A DNA stretch of 64,000 nucleotides from Bradyrhizobium guangdongense (GCF_004114975.1 NZ_CP030051.1:4216001-4280000), one strand, 5' to 3'. Counted from the stretch's first letter, positions 8,279-19,303 are shown. Notes: generated from the sequence alone by a model not told the origin. A program made the numbers and translations.

Positions 8279-9643
8279 TCAAGCCCCATTCAGGAATTGA
8301 AGCGGGTCAACCGGGCTCGATCCCTTACGGATCTCGAAGTGGAGCTGCGGCGACGCCACCTCCCCGGATTGACCCGACTTGGCAATGACCTGACCGCGCT
8401 TAATCGAATCGCCGCGCTTCACCAGCAGCTCACTCGCATGGGCATATGCGGTGACGTAGCCGTTGGAGTGCCGAACCAGGACCAGATTGCCGTACCCCTT
8501 CAGCTCGTTGCCGGAATAGGCAACGACACCGTCTTCCGCCGCCTTGATCGGCGTCCCCTCGGGCACCGCGACGTTGATGCCGTCATTGGACTTGCCGTTG
8601 GTCTTGGCGCCGTAGCTCGTGATCACCTTGCCGCGCACCGGCCAGCGGAAGGTCGGCAGCGAGCTTGTGGTCTCTGCCGCCTTCGCCGGCGCCTCGGCTG
8701 GCTTCTCTTCGATATTGGTGGTTGCCTGGGCCAGGCGCGCGCTCTGCGCAGGCCCGGCGACGGCAGCCACCTTGGTGGCAGGGACTGGAGTTGCCGCAAC
8801 CGGCTGTAGCGCGGCCGCCACGGGGGCCGCCGTGACGGGCGCCGGAGCAAGCGGAGCCGCAACTGCCGCGGTCTTGGCGCCCGGCACGGTCAGCTTGGTA
8901 CCGAGCCTGAGCTTCGCCGACGGCTCGAGACCATTGGCGCGGGCGAGCTCGGCCGCGGAGATATGGTTCTTCCGCGCGATGCTGGCGAGCGTGTCGCCGT
9001 GATTGACGAAGTGGAAGCTCGACGGTGCGGCTGCCGCAGCAACCGCCTTCGGCGCCACTGCGGGGGCAGCGGCGACTGCAGCAGGTGCACCCGGATGCGG
9101 GATGATCAGTTGTTGGCCAGGCGACAGCGCACGCGGGCCTTTGTAACCGTTGGCGGCCATGATCGCCTGCGGCGTGACGTGATAGCGCTTGGCGAGCACG
9201 TCGAGCGTGTCGCTGGTGCCGACGATGATCTTGGTCCCCCCGGCCGGTTGGGCTGCCGCAACCGAACGCGGCGGCACGGTGCCGGTGGCCTCAAGATGCG
9301 GCTGGGCCGGCGGCGTGTAGGAGCCGAGGCCACGCCCGCCTCCCGAGACGCCCCCACCCGCGGCGACGGGATAGGATTGCGGTGCGGCAACCGCTGGCGG
9401 CAAGGGCTGGGATTGGTAATAGCCGGGCTGAGTCTGCGGCCGCGCATACTGCGGCAGCTCACGCTGCGGCGGCGGAGCCTGCTGCACCGAACCGGTCGAT
9501 TCAGAGAAGGGATTGGAGAAGTTCGACTGGGACAGCCGCGACGACATGTCGGCACTGCACCCTGCGAAGCTGAAGGAAATCAGCGCCAGCACCGCGACCT
9601 GCGGTACGCGGCGCGAGTAAAGCAACTCGGCGACAACAGACAT
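8279..9643 (-). CDS. LysM and degenerate LytM (M23) envelope lipoprotein, NlpD-like
   Basis: A 454-residue exported protein. The N-terminus has a signal sequence ending in a lipobox-like SFAGC, so it is probably an outer-membrane lipoprotein. Two LysM domains (about residues 135-180 and 210-252) would bind peptidoglycan. A C-terminal M23/LytM domain follows (about 345-445). Its zinc ligands look lost: the HxGxD motif is replaced by NDGINV and the HxH motif by QLHFE, the pattern of amidase activators such as NlpD and EnvC and not of active endopeptidases. The linkers are Ala/Pro-rich. The nlpD-pcm-surE order matches the enterobacterial arrangement. It most likely activates septal amidases. Confidence 0.88.
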   Translation of the reverse strand: MSVVAELLYSRRVPQVAVLALISFSFAGCSADMSSRLSQSNFSNPFSESTGSVQQAPPPQRELPQYARPQTQPGYYQSQPLPPAVAAPQSYPVAAGGGVSGGGRGLGSYTPPAQPHLEATGTVPPRSVAAAQPAGGTKIIVGTSDTLDVLAKRYHVTPQAIMAANGYKGPRALSPGQQLIIPHPGAPAAVAAAPAVAPKAVAAAAAPSSFHFVNHGDTLASIARKNHISAAELARANGLEPSAKLRLGTKLTVPGAKTAAVAAPLAPAPVTAAPVAAALQPVAATPVPATKVAAVAGPAQSARLAQATTNIEEKPAEAPAKAAETTSSLPTFRWPVRGKVITSYGAKTNGKSNDGINVAVPEGTPIKAAEDGVVAYSGNELKGYGNLVLVRHSNGYVTAYAHASELLVKRGDSIKRGQVIAKSGQSGEVASPQLHFEIRKGSSPVDPLQFLNGA

Positions 9644-9752
9644 GGTTACTCACTCGTACGCAACAGAACTGGTGTTTTAAGTAAACACGCGTCGAGTAAA
9701 TAACGGCTTAACCCTCCCAATAAGATGTTGGATGTGCAACCAATCCGGAATT

Positions 9753-10403
9753 CTACAGCTCACGCGCCACTCCGGGCAGCGCCGGCACGAAGCGGACCTC
9801 GACGAGTTCCTTGCGTTCGATGCCGGATTCGGTCCGGCTGAGGCGCGTCAGCGTCTGCACGCCCTGATGAGGGCCGACCGGCGCGATCAGGATGCCGCCG
9901 ATGTCGAGCCGCTCGATCAGGTTCTCCGGAATCTGCTCAACCGCGGCGGTAACGATGATGCGGTCGAACGGACCGATATTCGACGGCAAATTGAGACCGT
10001 CGCCGAGCATCACCTCGACATTGTGACAATTCAGCTTTTCAAGCCTGGCGCGTGCGTCGTCAGCTAGCTTGCGATAGCGCTCGACCGTCAACACCTGCCC
10101 CGCGAGGCGCGACAGCACGGCGGCCTGATAGCCGGAGCCGGTGCCGATCTCGAGCACGCGGTGTTGCTTCTGGAGCTGGAGCTGCTCGGTCATATAGGCG
10201 ACGACGAAGGGCTGACTGATCGTCTGCCCGCAGGCGATCGGCAGTGCGCTGTCACGATAGGCGCCATCCCGATCAGAGGCCTCGACGAACAGCTCACGCG
10301 GCACCTCCTCCATGGTCCGCAACACGGTCTGGTCACTGATGCCGCGACGCCTCAGCGTGAGCTGAAACATCATCTTTTCCGGCGGAGGCTGGTTGGAGGT
10401 CAT
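9753..10403 (-). CDS. pcm: protein-L-isoaspartate O-methyltransferase
   Basis: A 216-residue SAM-dependent methyltransferase that methylates isoaspartyl residues in aged proteins and starts their repair. Motif I is [13 protein letters not shown] (about residues 83-95), and the PCMT signature [17 protein letters not shown] lies at about 55-71. The length is normal. It is placed between surE and the NlpD-like gene, as in the classical surE-pcm-nlpD group, although here a plus-strand response regulator gene is inserted between pcm and surE. Confidence 0.95.
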   Translation of the reverse strand: MTSNQPPPEKMMFQLTLRRRGISDQTVLRTMEEVPRELFVEASDRDGAYRDSALPIACGQTISQPFVVAYMTEQLQLQKQHRVLEIGTGSGYQAAVLSRLAGQVLTVERYRKLADDARARLEKLNCHNVEVMLGDGLNLPSNIGPFDRIIVTAAVEQIPENLIERLDIGGILIAPVGPHQGVQTLTRLSRTESGIERKELVEVRFVPALPGVAREL

Positions 10404-10609
10404 CGCTGCTTATGTTGTCTCGTCCGGAACCGGAATCTTGTTCCCGTTCAGGAACCCATGATAGCCTTACGACTTGGCATTTGACCACAAATTGACTTGC
10501 AGCGGAGGGGCCACCGCGGCGTTTTCAAGTGTCGGTTGGCCGAAACGCGCATTGCTTCGATTCGTGTTATCTGCGAACGTTTTCGCGAATGGGCAAGGAC
10601 TCAACGACA

Positions 10610-10981
10610 ATGACCGCGACAGGGCTTTCCGGCCGCTCTGTATTCCTCGTCGAGGACGAGGTGATGATCCGCATGATGGTTGCGGATATGCTGGAGGAGC
10701 TTGGCTACAAGGTCGCGGCCGAAGCGGGAGACATTTCCGAGGCAATGCGGCTCGCCCAGGCCACGGAGTTCGACATCGCCATTCTCGACGTCAACGTCAA
10801 CGGGAAGGTCATTTCCCCGGTCGCCGACGTCATCAAGGCCAAGGGCTGTCCCTTTATCTTCGCAACCGGCTACGGCTCGTCGGGCCTGCCCGAGCAATAT
10901 CGTGATCGGCCCGCCCTTCAGAAGCCATTTCAGCTCGACGCGCTCGGCAAGACCATCGAAGCCGCGCTTCGCAACGATTAG
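10610..10981 (+). CDS. single-domain CheY-like response regulator
   Basis: A 123-residue stand-alone receiver domain. Acidic residues Glu15-Asp16 (LVEDE), the phospho-acceptor Asp60 (IAILDVNVNGK), Thr86 (FATGYG) and Lys105 (LQKPF) are all in place, so it should be phosphorylatable. There is no output domain. The frame continues upstream to 10529 through an ATG at 10589, but the ATG at 10610 has AAGGA upstream and gives the expected N-terminus. The gene interrupts the pcm-surE pair on the opposite strand and converges with surE, leaving only 3 bases between the two stops. No cognate kinase is adjacent. Confidence 0.88.
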   Translation: MTATGLSGRSVFLVEDEVMIRMMVADMLEELGYKVAAEAGDISEAMRLAQATEFDIAILDVNVNGKVISPVADVIKAKGCPFIFATGYGSSGLPEQYRDRPALQKPFQLDALGKTIEAALRND

Positions 10982-10984
10982 CCT

Positions 10985-11752
10985 CTACTTGAGCGTCGCG
11001 CTCAGCTCTTCGGAAAACGCTTCATTGGTGCGGTCGAGGCGGAGCGGCGTGACCGAGACGTAGCGCTCGCGCAACGCTGCGAGATCGGTGCCGTCCGCCG
11101 GCGTGTCCATCATCGCCGCGCGCTCGAAGCCGATCCAGAAATAGGGATTGTTGCGGCCGTCCCTGCGTTCGTCGATCCGCAAGAAACCGAGATTGCGCTT
11201 GCCCTGTCGGGTCACGCGAATGCCGAGCACGTCCTCCGGCGCGCAGGACGGGAAGTTGACGTTGATGACGGTATCCTTCGGGATCCCGGCCTTGATCACC
11301 TTGCGCAGGATGTCGGGGCCGAACTTGCGCGCGGTGTCCCACGGTGGCCGCTCGCGGGTTTCGACGCTGAATTCCTGAGACAGCGCGAATGAAGGTATGC
11401 CCAGAATGGTGCCTTCGAGCGCGCCGGCGATGGTGCCGGAATAGACCACGTCCTCGGCGACGTTGCGACCTTTGTTCACGCCGGAGAGCACGACGTCGGG
11501 CAGCTCGGCACCGAGGATGTGGCGCGCGCCCATGATCACGCAGTCGGTCGGCGTGCCGCGCACCGCAAAGTGCCGTGGGCCAACTTCGCGCAGTCGCAGC
11601 GGATCGTTCAGCGACAGCGAATGAGACACGCCGGACTGATCGAGCTCGGGCGCCACCACCCACACATCGTCGGACAGCGCGCGTGCGATCTCCTCAACGA
11701 CCTTGAGGCCGGGAGCGTGGATGCCGTCGTCATTGGTGCAGAGAATGCGCAT
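10985..11752 (-). CDS. surE: 5'/3'-nucleotidase SurE
   Basis: A 255-residue metal-dependent nucleotidase of the stationary-phase survival family. The N-terminal MRILCTNDDGIHAPG holds the metal-binding Asp8 and Asp9, and SGVNKGRN supplies the further metal and phosphate ligands. The length matches the family. It would dephosphorylate nucleoside 5'- and 3'-monophosphates in the cytoplasm. It follows the unknown gene at 11887-12249 and serS on the same strand, and may be co-transcribed with them. Confidence 0.96.
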   Translation of the reverse strand: MRILCTNDDGIHAPGLKVVEEIARALSDDVWVVAPELDQSGVSHSLSLNDPLRLREVGPRHFAVRGTPTDCVIMGARHILGAELPDVVLSGVNKGRNVAEDVVYSGTIAGALEGTILGIPSFALSQEFSVETRERPPWDTARKFGPDILRKVIKAGIPKDTVINVNFPSCAPEDVLGIRVTRQGKRNLGFLRIDERRDGRNNPYFWIGFERAAMMDTPADGTDLAALRERYVSVTPLRLDRTNEAFSEELSATLK

Positions 11753-11886
11753 GCCGGTGGTCGATTCCTGAAACGAGGTCAGGCCGTCTTATCCGGCTGG
11801 GACCGATCAGGCAAACCGGCTTCGACGCAGATCTCACCCGCGATCCCCGCCCATTGCCGCAACGCAACAATCGAGCCCATTCCGCC

Positions 11887-12249
11887 CTAGCGGCGGATAC
11901 GCCATTGCGGCAGGAATCGCGCGAGCCGCCCCTCCGCATACAGCTTCATCTCCGGCACGACGGAGCTGACGGCGGGTGTGTCGACCACTCCGAGCGCCTC
12001 CAGATGAGCAACCATCGGGTCCAGCGCGGATGCTTGCGGAAAGCGTTCGCGCGCTACCGCAAGCGCCTTGTCGAAATCCGCGGCATTCACACCCGGCTTT
12101 GCCCGCCGACTCCCCACGAGATCATCGTCCCAGAGTCGGGCGACCTCGATGTCCAGCACGCCACGCAGGCGCTGATCCACGGCCTGGATCCCGGCACCCG
12201 TCACCGCCCATTGTCTGCCGATCCAGAAGATGTCGCGGTGCAAGGCCAT
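11887..12249 (-). CDS. conserved hypothetical protein
   Basis: A 120-residue open frame between serS and surE on their strand. The composition is protein-like, with a Trp-containing N-terminus (DIFWIGRQWAVTGAGIQAVD) and a helical middle (NAADFDKALAVARERFPQ). There is no signal peptide, membrane segment or known motif. I recall similar sequences in Bradyrhizobium, and the frame has codon use like its neighbours, so I consider it real. Function unknown. Confidence 0.6.
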   Translation of the reverse strand: MALHRDIFWIGRQWAVTGAGIQAVDQRLRGVLDIEVARLWDDDLVGSRRAKPGVNAADFDKALAVARERFPQASALDPMVAHLEALGVVDTPAVSSVVPEMKLYAEGRLARFLPQWRIRR

Positions 12250-12340
12250 GAACAGAGGTCAGCGTTGTCGGAGATCGGCAGGATAGCCGGCCGTCCGATC
12301 TTCGCAACCAAACGTTTTGACGTTCAGGCCGGCAACCGCC

Positions 12341-13687
<1,347 letters not shown>

Positions 13688-13759
13688 TCACCGCGTCAAC
13701 ATACAACGGAGAACGTTGTCAATTTACATTGGCGCGCGCGCTTCCCCCTAGCACAGCTG

Positions 13760-13859
13760 TCATCGCCAGCGAAAGCGGGCGATCCAGTATTCCAGAAGCG
13801 GCAGTGATTCTCCGAGGAGCTGCGGCGTACTTGAGTCGCCGCTTTCGCGGGGAATGACA
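13760..13859. repeat. palindromic intergenic repeat (GCGAAAGCGGG type)
   Basis: Imperfect palindrome between serS and tatC. The left part TCATCGCCAGCGAAAGCGGG and the right part GTCGCCGCTTTCGCGGGGAA are inverted relatives about 50 bases apart. This is the pattern of the short palindromes I associate with Bradyrhizobium intergenic regions. Confidence 0.6.
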
Positions 13860-13876
13860 TCGGGGGTAAGCCGCCC

Positions 13877-14689
13877 TTACTCGGCCGGATTGGCCGGTGT
13901 CGAGACGTCGGTGCTGGTCGTAGACTGCGAAGCCGCCGCCTTCTTCTCCACCATCGCCACCGAGATGATCGAACCCTCGTAAAGTGCAAGCAGGGGAATC
14001 GCGAGCGAGCACTGACTCAGGATATCCGGCGGCGTCAGGACTGCCGCGATGATGAAAGCCAGGACGATGAAATAGCGGCGCTTCTCGCGCAGCATTTTCG
14101 AGGTGATGATGCCGACCCGCCCGAGCAGCGTCAGGATCACCGGAAGCTGGAAGGCAATGCCGAAGGCGAAGATCAGCGACATCATCAGCGACAGATATTC
14201 GCCGACCTTGGGCAGGAGCTGGATCTGGGCGGTCTCCGCGCCGCCCATCTGCTGCATGCCGAGCGAGAAGCGCACCAGCATCGGGAGCACGACGAAATAA
14301 ACCAGCGTCGCACCGAGCACGAAGAAGAACGGCGTCGCGACCAGATACGGCAGGAAGGCCTGCTTCTCATGCTTGTAGAGGCCGGGCGCGACGAACTTGT
14401 AGATTTGCGTCGCGACGATCGGGAACGAGATGAAGCCGGCCCCGAACAGCGCGAGCTTGAGCTGGGTGATGAAGTATTCCAGCAGCGCCGTGTAGATGAA
14501 TTTCGAGTTCTCAGCGCCTGCCACCCACACGAACGGCCAGACCAGCACGTTGTAGATCTGCTTGGCGAAGAAGAAGCAGAAGATGAAGGCCACGCCGAAG
14601 CCGAGCAGCGCCTTGATCAGCCGCGAGCGCAGCTCGATCAGATGGTCCATCAGCGGGGCTTTGCTGGCCTCGATATCGGCGTCGCTCAT
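13877..14689 (-). CDS. tatC: Sec-independent translocase subunit TatC
   Basis: A 270-residue multispanning inner-membrane protein with six predicted membrane segments. It is the receptor subunit that, with TatB, recognises twin-arginine signal peptides. The N-terminus [19 protein letters not shown] is the conserved TatC signature, and [20 protein letters not shown] is the conserved later segment. The start codon overlaps the tatB stop by 4 bases. The C-terminal 25 residues are low-complexity. A client gene with a twin-arginine signal lies at 61018-62013. Confidence 0.96.
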   Translation of the reverse strand: MSDADIEASKAPLMDHLIELRSRLIKALLGFGVAFIFCFFFAKQIYNVLVWPFVWVAGAENSKFIYTALLEYFITQLKLALFGAGFISFPIVATQIYKFVAPGLYKHEKQAFLPYLVATPFFFVLGATLVYFVVLPMLVRFSLGMQQMGGAETAQIQLLPKVGEYLSLMMSLIFAFGIAFQLPVILTLLGRVGIITSKMLREKRRYFIVLAFIIAAVLTPPDILSQCSLAIPLLALYEGSIISVAMVEKKAAASQSTTSTDVSTPANPAE

Positions 14690-15210
14690 GACGCTTTGGC
14701 GTCCTTGATCGCTTCGGAGGGCGCGGTGTCCTGCGCCACCGATGACTGCTCGACCTCACTGACAATGGCGAGCGGCTCATTCACCGCCGCATGCGCCTCG
14801 GCCTCCACGAAAGTCTCCGGTGTCGGCGCTTCAGGCGTGGTCGGGGTTACCGGCGCTTCACTTGAAGTCGCTGGCGGTTCGACAGCAGTCGTCGTGGGCG
14901 CCTCAGCCGGCTTGTCGAGCGCATCGACGCGGAGCGCGTCGCTGACGTCCTTCTGGAGCGAGGTCATCAGACCGCCGCTCGTGAAGCCGCTGGCGGCTTC
15001 CTTCACCTCGTCAAAGCTCTTCTTGAGGTCGGCCATCTCGGCCTCGCGCATCGCTTCCTGGAACTGCCCCTGAAATTCGGCAGCCATCTTGCGGGCCTTG
15101 CCCATCCACTGCCCGACCATGCGCAGCACGCCCGGCAGCTCTTTCGGGCCAATGGCGACCAAGGCCACGACCCCGATCAGAACCAGCTCACTCCAGCCGA
15201 TGTCGAACAT
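14686..15210 (-). CDS. tatB: Sec-independent translocase subunit TatB
   Basis: A 174-residue protein starting [20 protein letters not shown], the typical TatB membrane helix with Glu at position 8, followed by an amphipathic helix ([20 protein letters not shown]). The C-terminal half is a long Pro/Thr/Glu-rich tail, variable in the family. The order tatA-tatB-tatC is standard; tatB overlaps tatC by 4 bases. Confidence 0.96.
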   Translation of the reverse strand: MFDIGWSELVLIGVVALVAIGPKELPGVLRMVGQWMGKARKMAAEFQGQFQEAMREAEMADLKKSFDEVKEAASGFTSGGLMTSLQKDVSDALRVDALDKPAEAPTTTAVEPPATSSEAPVTPTTPEAPTPETFVEAEAHAAVNEPLAIVSEVEQSSVAQDTAPSEAIKDAKAS

Positions 15211-15298
15211 GACGTCTTCCGTTCACGCGAAGTCACCTATCGGCCCAATCCCTCACCCGCAGGATCGGTCCGCTTCCGGCGTCTCGCGTGCTCCTGGC

Positions 15299-15532
15299 TC
15301 AGACGGCCTTGCTGCCGACGTCGGACCGCGCCGCAGTCGGCGCCGCATTGTGCTCGATGGACTTCGAGGGCTCCTGCTTCTCGGCAGGTTTATCGTCGTC
15401 CTGCATGCCCTTCTTGAAGGCCTTGATGCCCTGCGCCACGTCGCCCATCAGATCCGAAATCTTGCCGCGGCCGAACAGCAGCAGGACCACTGCGATCACC
15501 AAGATCCAGTGCCAAATGCTAAGTGAACCCAT
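15299..15532 (-). CDS. tatA: Sec-independent translocase subunit TatA
   Basis: A 77-residue pore-forming Tat subunit. The helix [20 protein letters not shown] is followed by the [20 protein letters not shown] amphipathic region, both diagnostic. The frame is open five codons further upstream to a start at 15547, but MGSLSIWHW is the conserved N-terminus. It heads the tatABC group; upstream, scpB ends at 15699. Confidence 0.96.
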   Translation of the reverse strand: MGSLSIWHWILVIAVVLLLFGRGKISDLMGDVAQGIKAFKKGMQDDDKPAEKQEPSKSIEHNAAPTAARSDVGSKAV

Positions 15533-15698
15533 CCTGCAACCCTCCAAACGCGCATGGCCGGGACCCGGCCGATCTTGACCGGAACGTAGGCTTCGCAGGC
15601 CTCAAAAACAAGGACCAAGACAGCGCCAATTCGCTGTTGGCGCTACGCAATCTTGCTAGTGTTAACCGGTCGGAGGGGACCCGTAGAAGGCCGGAGGA

Positions 15699-16439
15699 TC
15701 ACTCCTCGCTTCCGCCCTCGCCGCCCTCCGGTGGTGTCTCGGGCTCGACCGCAGGCGCCAGTGCCAGATCGAGCTCCTCGCCGGGTTCCAAGGGATCCTC
15801 GTCCTCACGCAGCGCCGGATCATCCGAGGGAGTCGGTACGCTGAAACCAGTCGGCAGGCGCGAATCGAGAAGGCCAGTGCCCTTCAGCTCCTCGAGCCCC
15901 GGGAGATCGCCAAGCTGCTCCAGGGTGAATTGCGACAGGAACTCCTCGGTGGTTCCGAAAGTCAGGGGACGGCCGGGTGTCTTGCGGCGGCCCCGCGGCT
16001 TGATCCAACCGGTTTCCAGGAGCACGTCGAGCGTGCCCTTCGAGGTCACCACGCCGCGGATTTCTTCGATCTCGGCACGTGTCACAGGCTGGTGATAGGC
16101 GATGATGGCCAGCACCTCGATCGCCGCGCGCGACAGGCGCCGGGTCTCGTGGCTCTCGCGCGTCATCAGCCAGGAGAGATCGCCGGCGGTGCGGAACGTC
16201 CATTTGTTGGCAACCCGCACGAGGTTCACGCCGCGCGACGCATAGTCGGCCTGGAGCTGCTCAAGCGCAGCCTTCACATCCACCCCTTCGGGCATGCGCT
16301 TGGCCAGCGTCGCGGTATCCAGCGGTTCACTCGAGGCGAACAGCAGCGCTTCCAGCAGCCGCAACTCCTCGGGACGTGCCTGGGATTCGTTCTCCATCGG
16401 CTCGGCCTCTTCTACCCGCACTTCAGCCAGGCTTGCCAT
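15699..16439 (-). CDS. scpB: segregation and condensation protein B
   Basis: A 246-residue ScpB, the winged-helix kleisin-associated subunit of the SMC-ScpAB condensin. The family core starts at LRLLEALLFASSEPL and includes RAAIEVLAIIAYHQPVTRAE. The C-terminal 60 residues are acidic and disordered. The frame is open to a GTG directly after the scpA stop, but the ATG at 16439 has a strong AAGGAG 8 bases upstream and is preferred. It follows scpA immediately. Confidence 0.93.
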   Translation of the reverse strand: MASLAEVRVEEAEPMENESQARPEELRLLEALLFASSEPLDTATLAKRMPEGVDVKAALEQLQADYASRGVNLVRVANKWTFRTAGDLSWLMTRESHETRRLSRAAIEVLAIIAYHQPVTRAEIEEIRGVVTSKGTLDVLLETGWIKPRGRRKTPGRPLTFGTTEEFLSQFTLEQLGDLPGLEELKGTGLLDSRLPTGFSVPTPSDDPALREDEDPLEPGEELDLALAPAVEPETPPEGGEGGSEE

Positions 16440-16460
16440 GGCAGCTTCTCCTTCTTGCAC

Positions 16461-17300
16461 TTAACCGACCGGCGCGTCGGGCGCAGGAGCTGCGCCCACG
16501 ACCGGTTTCCCGCGCCCCTTGCGGAAATAAATGGGCGCAAACGCCTCTTTCTGGTTCAGCTCGAGCTGACCTTCGCGCACGAGCTCGAGCGCAGCGGCGA
16601 AGCTCGAGGCGAACACCGTCGCGCGCTGCGTCGGATCGGCGACGTGACGGATCAGGAAATCGTCGAGCACGCCCCAATCGTCCTGTTCGGTGATGCTGCC
16701 GACCAGCCGCTCCAGAGTGGCGCGCGCCTCGGCGAGCGACCACACCGTGCGCTTTGCCAGATGCACGCTCGCCAGCACGCGCGACTGGCGCTGCGAGGCA
16801 TAGGCCGTCAGCAAATCGTACAGCGTCGCGGTGTATTTCGGATGCTTGATCTCGGCGATCTGCTCGGGCTCGCCACGCGGGAAAATGTCGCGCAGCAATT
16901 GCTGCCGGTTCATCAGCCGGTTGGCGGCTTCGCGAATGGCTTCGAGACGGCGCAGACGGTTCGCGAGCGCGGTCGCCATTTCCTCGGCGCTCGGCCCCTC
17001 CGCACTGGGCGGCTCAGGCAGCAGCAGGCGCGACTTCAGAAAGGCGAGCCAGGCCGCCATTACAAGATAATCGGCAGCAAGCTCGAGGCGGATCTTTCGC
17101 GCAGCTTCGATAAAGTGAAGATACTGATCGGCAAGCGCCAGGATCGAGATCTTGGCAAGATCGACCTTTTGCTGCCGCGCCAGCGCCAGCAACAGATCGA
17201 GCGGACCCTCATAGCCCTCGACGTCGACCACCAACGCCGGCTCGCCCTCGGCCAGCTCTGCGGGCCGCCCGGTTTCAAACGATAGAATTTCTGCGGTCAT
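16461..17300 (-). CDS. scpA: segregation and condensation protein A (kleisin)
   Basis: A 279-residue kleisin that bridges SMC heads. The N-terminal VDVEGYEGPLDLLLALARQQ and KVDLAKISILALADQYLHFI sequences are the family signature, and the C-terminal winged helix ends near residue 260. The ATG shares an ATGA overlap with the stop of the decayed nagZ upstream, so its translation is probably coupled to that remnant. Downstream scpB has its own ribosome-binding site. Confidence 0.95.
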   Translation of the reverse strand: MTAEILSFETGRPAELAEGEPALVVDVEGYEGPLDLLLALARQQKVDLAKISILALADQYLHFIEAARKIRLELAADYLVMAAWLAFLKSRLLLPEPPSAEGPSAEEMATALANRLRRLEAIREAANRLMNRQQLLRDIFPRGEPEQIAEIKHPKYTATLYDLLTAYASQRQSRVLASVHLAKRTVWSLAEARATLERLVGSITEQDDWGVLDDFLIRHVADPTQRATVFASSFAAALELVREGQLELNQKEAFAPIYFRKGRGKPVVGAAPAPDAPVG

Positions 17301-17734
17301 GCGGATGCCGTGGTTGCGGTCAATGCGTCCCGTTGCGCATTGTCGTTGCTGTGGAGCGGTGCGCCGGCCGCGAACGTGACGCGTTTTCGTCCGCCAATGC
17401 TTCCCGCCAGCGCCTTCATCGGCACGTCACTACTCATCAACAAATCTTGGAACCCGATTGCGCTGCGAATCACCTGAGTAATCATTGTCGCAGAAGTCGT
17501 CACTGGATGGACTGGGTCCGAGGCGCCATCCACGGGAATGGTGAGAGCGGCGAGATTGACCGCAAGGGCCTGTCGCGCGGCCAATTCCTCAGCAACAGCC
17601 GTAGCTTGGATCGAGATCTCGAAGCTAAACCTGAAGGAAATGACGTCCCACCGGCATTCGGCACGGACAAGCGCCCGCCCAGCGGCGGTCAGTTCCGTTC
17701 CGGATACGCCGGTATTGAAAGCCCGCGTGCTCAT
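17297..17734 (-). pseudogene. nagZ: decayed nagZ (beta-N-acetylhexosaminidase) remnant
   Basis: The 145-residue frame matches only the ends of a NagZ of roughly 340 residues. The start MSTRAFNTGVSGTELTAAGR resembles the NagZ N-terminus, and residues from about 74 (DPVHPVTTSATMITQVIRSA) to about 125 resemble its C-terminal part. The central region with the KHIPGHG-type catalytic loop is missing. In the conserved MSDDISM-type motif the sequence reads MSSDVPM, so the Asp expected to be the nucleophile is replaced by Ser. NagZ normally lies between the SPOR gene and scpA in this group, so the position is the expected one. The frame has stayed open and overlaps scpA by 4 bases. Identification is from memory of NagZ sequences. 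Confidence 0.72.
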
Positions 17735-17779
17735 AGGGCCGATTAACCCTGCCCCAAGAGGGGGTCAAGGAAACTGCCG

Positions 17780-19303
17780 CTAATTCCTCTGGACGAAGCA
17801 GGCAGACAAGCCGGCGGACTTGAGGTTGTTGCAAGCTTGCGTCGCTTCTTCGGCCGAACCGTAGGGACCGGCAAAGGCGCGGTAGACGATCCCCTTGCCC
17901 TTCTCCGTCAAATCGACCCGCTTGATCACCGGCGAGCGGGATCCGAGCACGCTGCCATATTTGCTCTGCAGCACACGGTATGACGCGGCGGCGCTCTCCT
18001 CGCTCTGCTGCGAGGACACCTGCACCACATAGCCGCCACCGCCGCTGCTCGCTGGCGCGATCTGCGTCGGATTGGTCGCGGCCATGCGCTGCGGCGGCTC
18101 AGCCGGCGCGGCTTGCGGCGCCAGCGAAAGCGGCTGGTTGACACTGGCATTCGCGGAGGTCGGCGGCGTACGCGGCGCGGCAATGGGCTTGGCTGGCGCG
18201 ACGGGCTTGACGGGCGACGGCGCAGCGGCCTGAGGCGCGGTACTGTCGGTTTGATCACCCTTCACAACCACGACCTTGACTGAGCGAGGCGAAGCGTTCG
18301 GCATCGTCCCGTTGCTCGGCACCGGACCGGCGCTCTGCGGCGGAACGGTGGACGGCGAAACGCTCGCAACCGGCGGCGGGTTGGCATTCTGGTTCAGCGG
18401 CGGGAATATCACGCGGGGACCGGCCGCCTTGGCGTTTACGTCGACGGGAGCCTCCTCGCGCGGCACGATCTTCTCGCTACCGTCACCGCTCACCATGCGG
18501 TCCGGCACCTTGGCCGAGGAGTCCGACGGCGCCGGCACGATCTTGGTCGGCGTGTTATCGGCCTTGATAATTGGCGGCTCACCGCTGCGGGGCGAACCGA
18601 TATAGGTCTTGTAAGCAAAGGCCGCACCGGTGCCGACCACGGCGAGCGCGAGGATTGCCGCGACCGTCATCATGCCGCCGCGCGACTTCCGGGGCTCGTC
18701 GAGATCGGCCTCGGGATAGTCGCTCTGGAACGCATAGGGATCATCCGGATAGGCCGGCTCACGTTGAAAATCCTGCTCGCCCGCCTCAAGCCGCCCGTAG
18801 AGCGCATCATCGTAGCGCGCCGGATCGGGCTGCTCGTACGGCGCCGCGTCGGCCTGCTCCTGATGATAGGCTTGATCCCGATAGGCCTGATCCTGATATG
18901 CCTGCGGCTGATGATACTGCGGCTCGGGCGCAGCCGACTGGGCGGAGTAGCGATGCAACGGATGAACCGGATTTACGGCGACGGGATAGTCAGGCTCGGG
19001 CGCCGGCTGCGGCTGCACGTTGGCACGCCGCATCCATGAGGGCGGCCCCGGCTGCGGCGGCGGTGCAGGCTCGGGGTCATCCTGCTGATACTCGTCCTGC
19101 GGATAATCGTCGTCCTGATAAGTTTGAGCCGGTGCGACTGCTGCCGGCCGCGCACCCGGGCGCCCCTGCGGCGCGAATGGATCGGTCTGGCCGATCAGGC
19201 GGGCGAGCTCGGCCAAGGGATCGTTTTCCGCCTTCCCATGCTGGTCGGCGCCGCGACCATAGTCATCGGAGGGAAACGGTCTGTCGTAATATCGATCGGC
19301 CAT
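17780..19303 (-). CDS. SPOR domain cell-envelope protein
   Basis: A 507-residue bitopic membrane protein. An acidic, Tyr/Gln/Pro-rich cytoplasmic part of about 200 residues precedes one membrane helix (MTVAAILALAVVGTGAAFAY). A Pro/Ala-rich periplasmic linker then leads to a C-terminal SPOR domain (about residues 430-507, starting GGYVVQVSSQQSEESAAASY), which binds denuded septal glycan strands. The frame extends 25 codons upstream, but MADRYYDRPFPSDDYGRG at 19303 is the usual N-terminus. It is placed between argS and the nagZ remnant, as is common in the order. It probably acts in cell division. Confidence 0.9.
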   Translation of the reverse strand: MADRYYDRPFPSDDYGRGADQHGKAENDPLAELARLIGQTDPFAPQGRPGARPAAVAPAQTYQDDDYPQDEYQQDDPEPAPPPQPGPPSWMRRANVQPQPAPEPDYPVAVNPVHPLHRYSAQSAAPEPQYHQPQAYQDQAYRDQAYHQEQADAAPYEQPDPARYDDALYGRLEAGEQDFQREPAYPDDPYAFQSDYPEADLDEPRKSRGGMMTVAAILALAVVGTGAAFAYKTYIGSPRSGEPPIIKADNTPTKIVPAPSDSSAKVPDRMVSGDGSEKIVPREEAPVDVNAKAAGPRVIFPPLNQNANPPPVASVSPSTVPPQSAGPVPSNGTMPNASPRSVKVVVVKGDQTDSTAPQAAAPSPVKPVAPAKPIAAPRTPPTSANASVNQPLSLAPQAAPAEPPQRMAATNPTQIAPASSGGGGYVVQVSSQQSEESAAASYRVLQSKYGSVLGSRSPVIKRVDLTEKGKGIVYRAFAGPYGSAEEATQACNNLKSAGLSACFVQRN

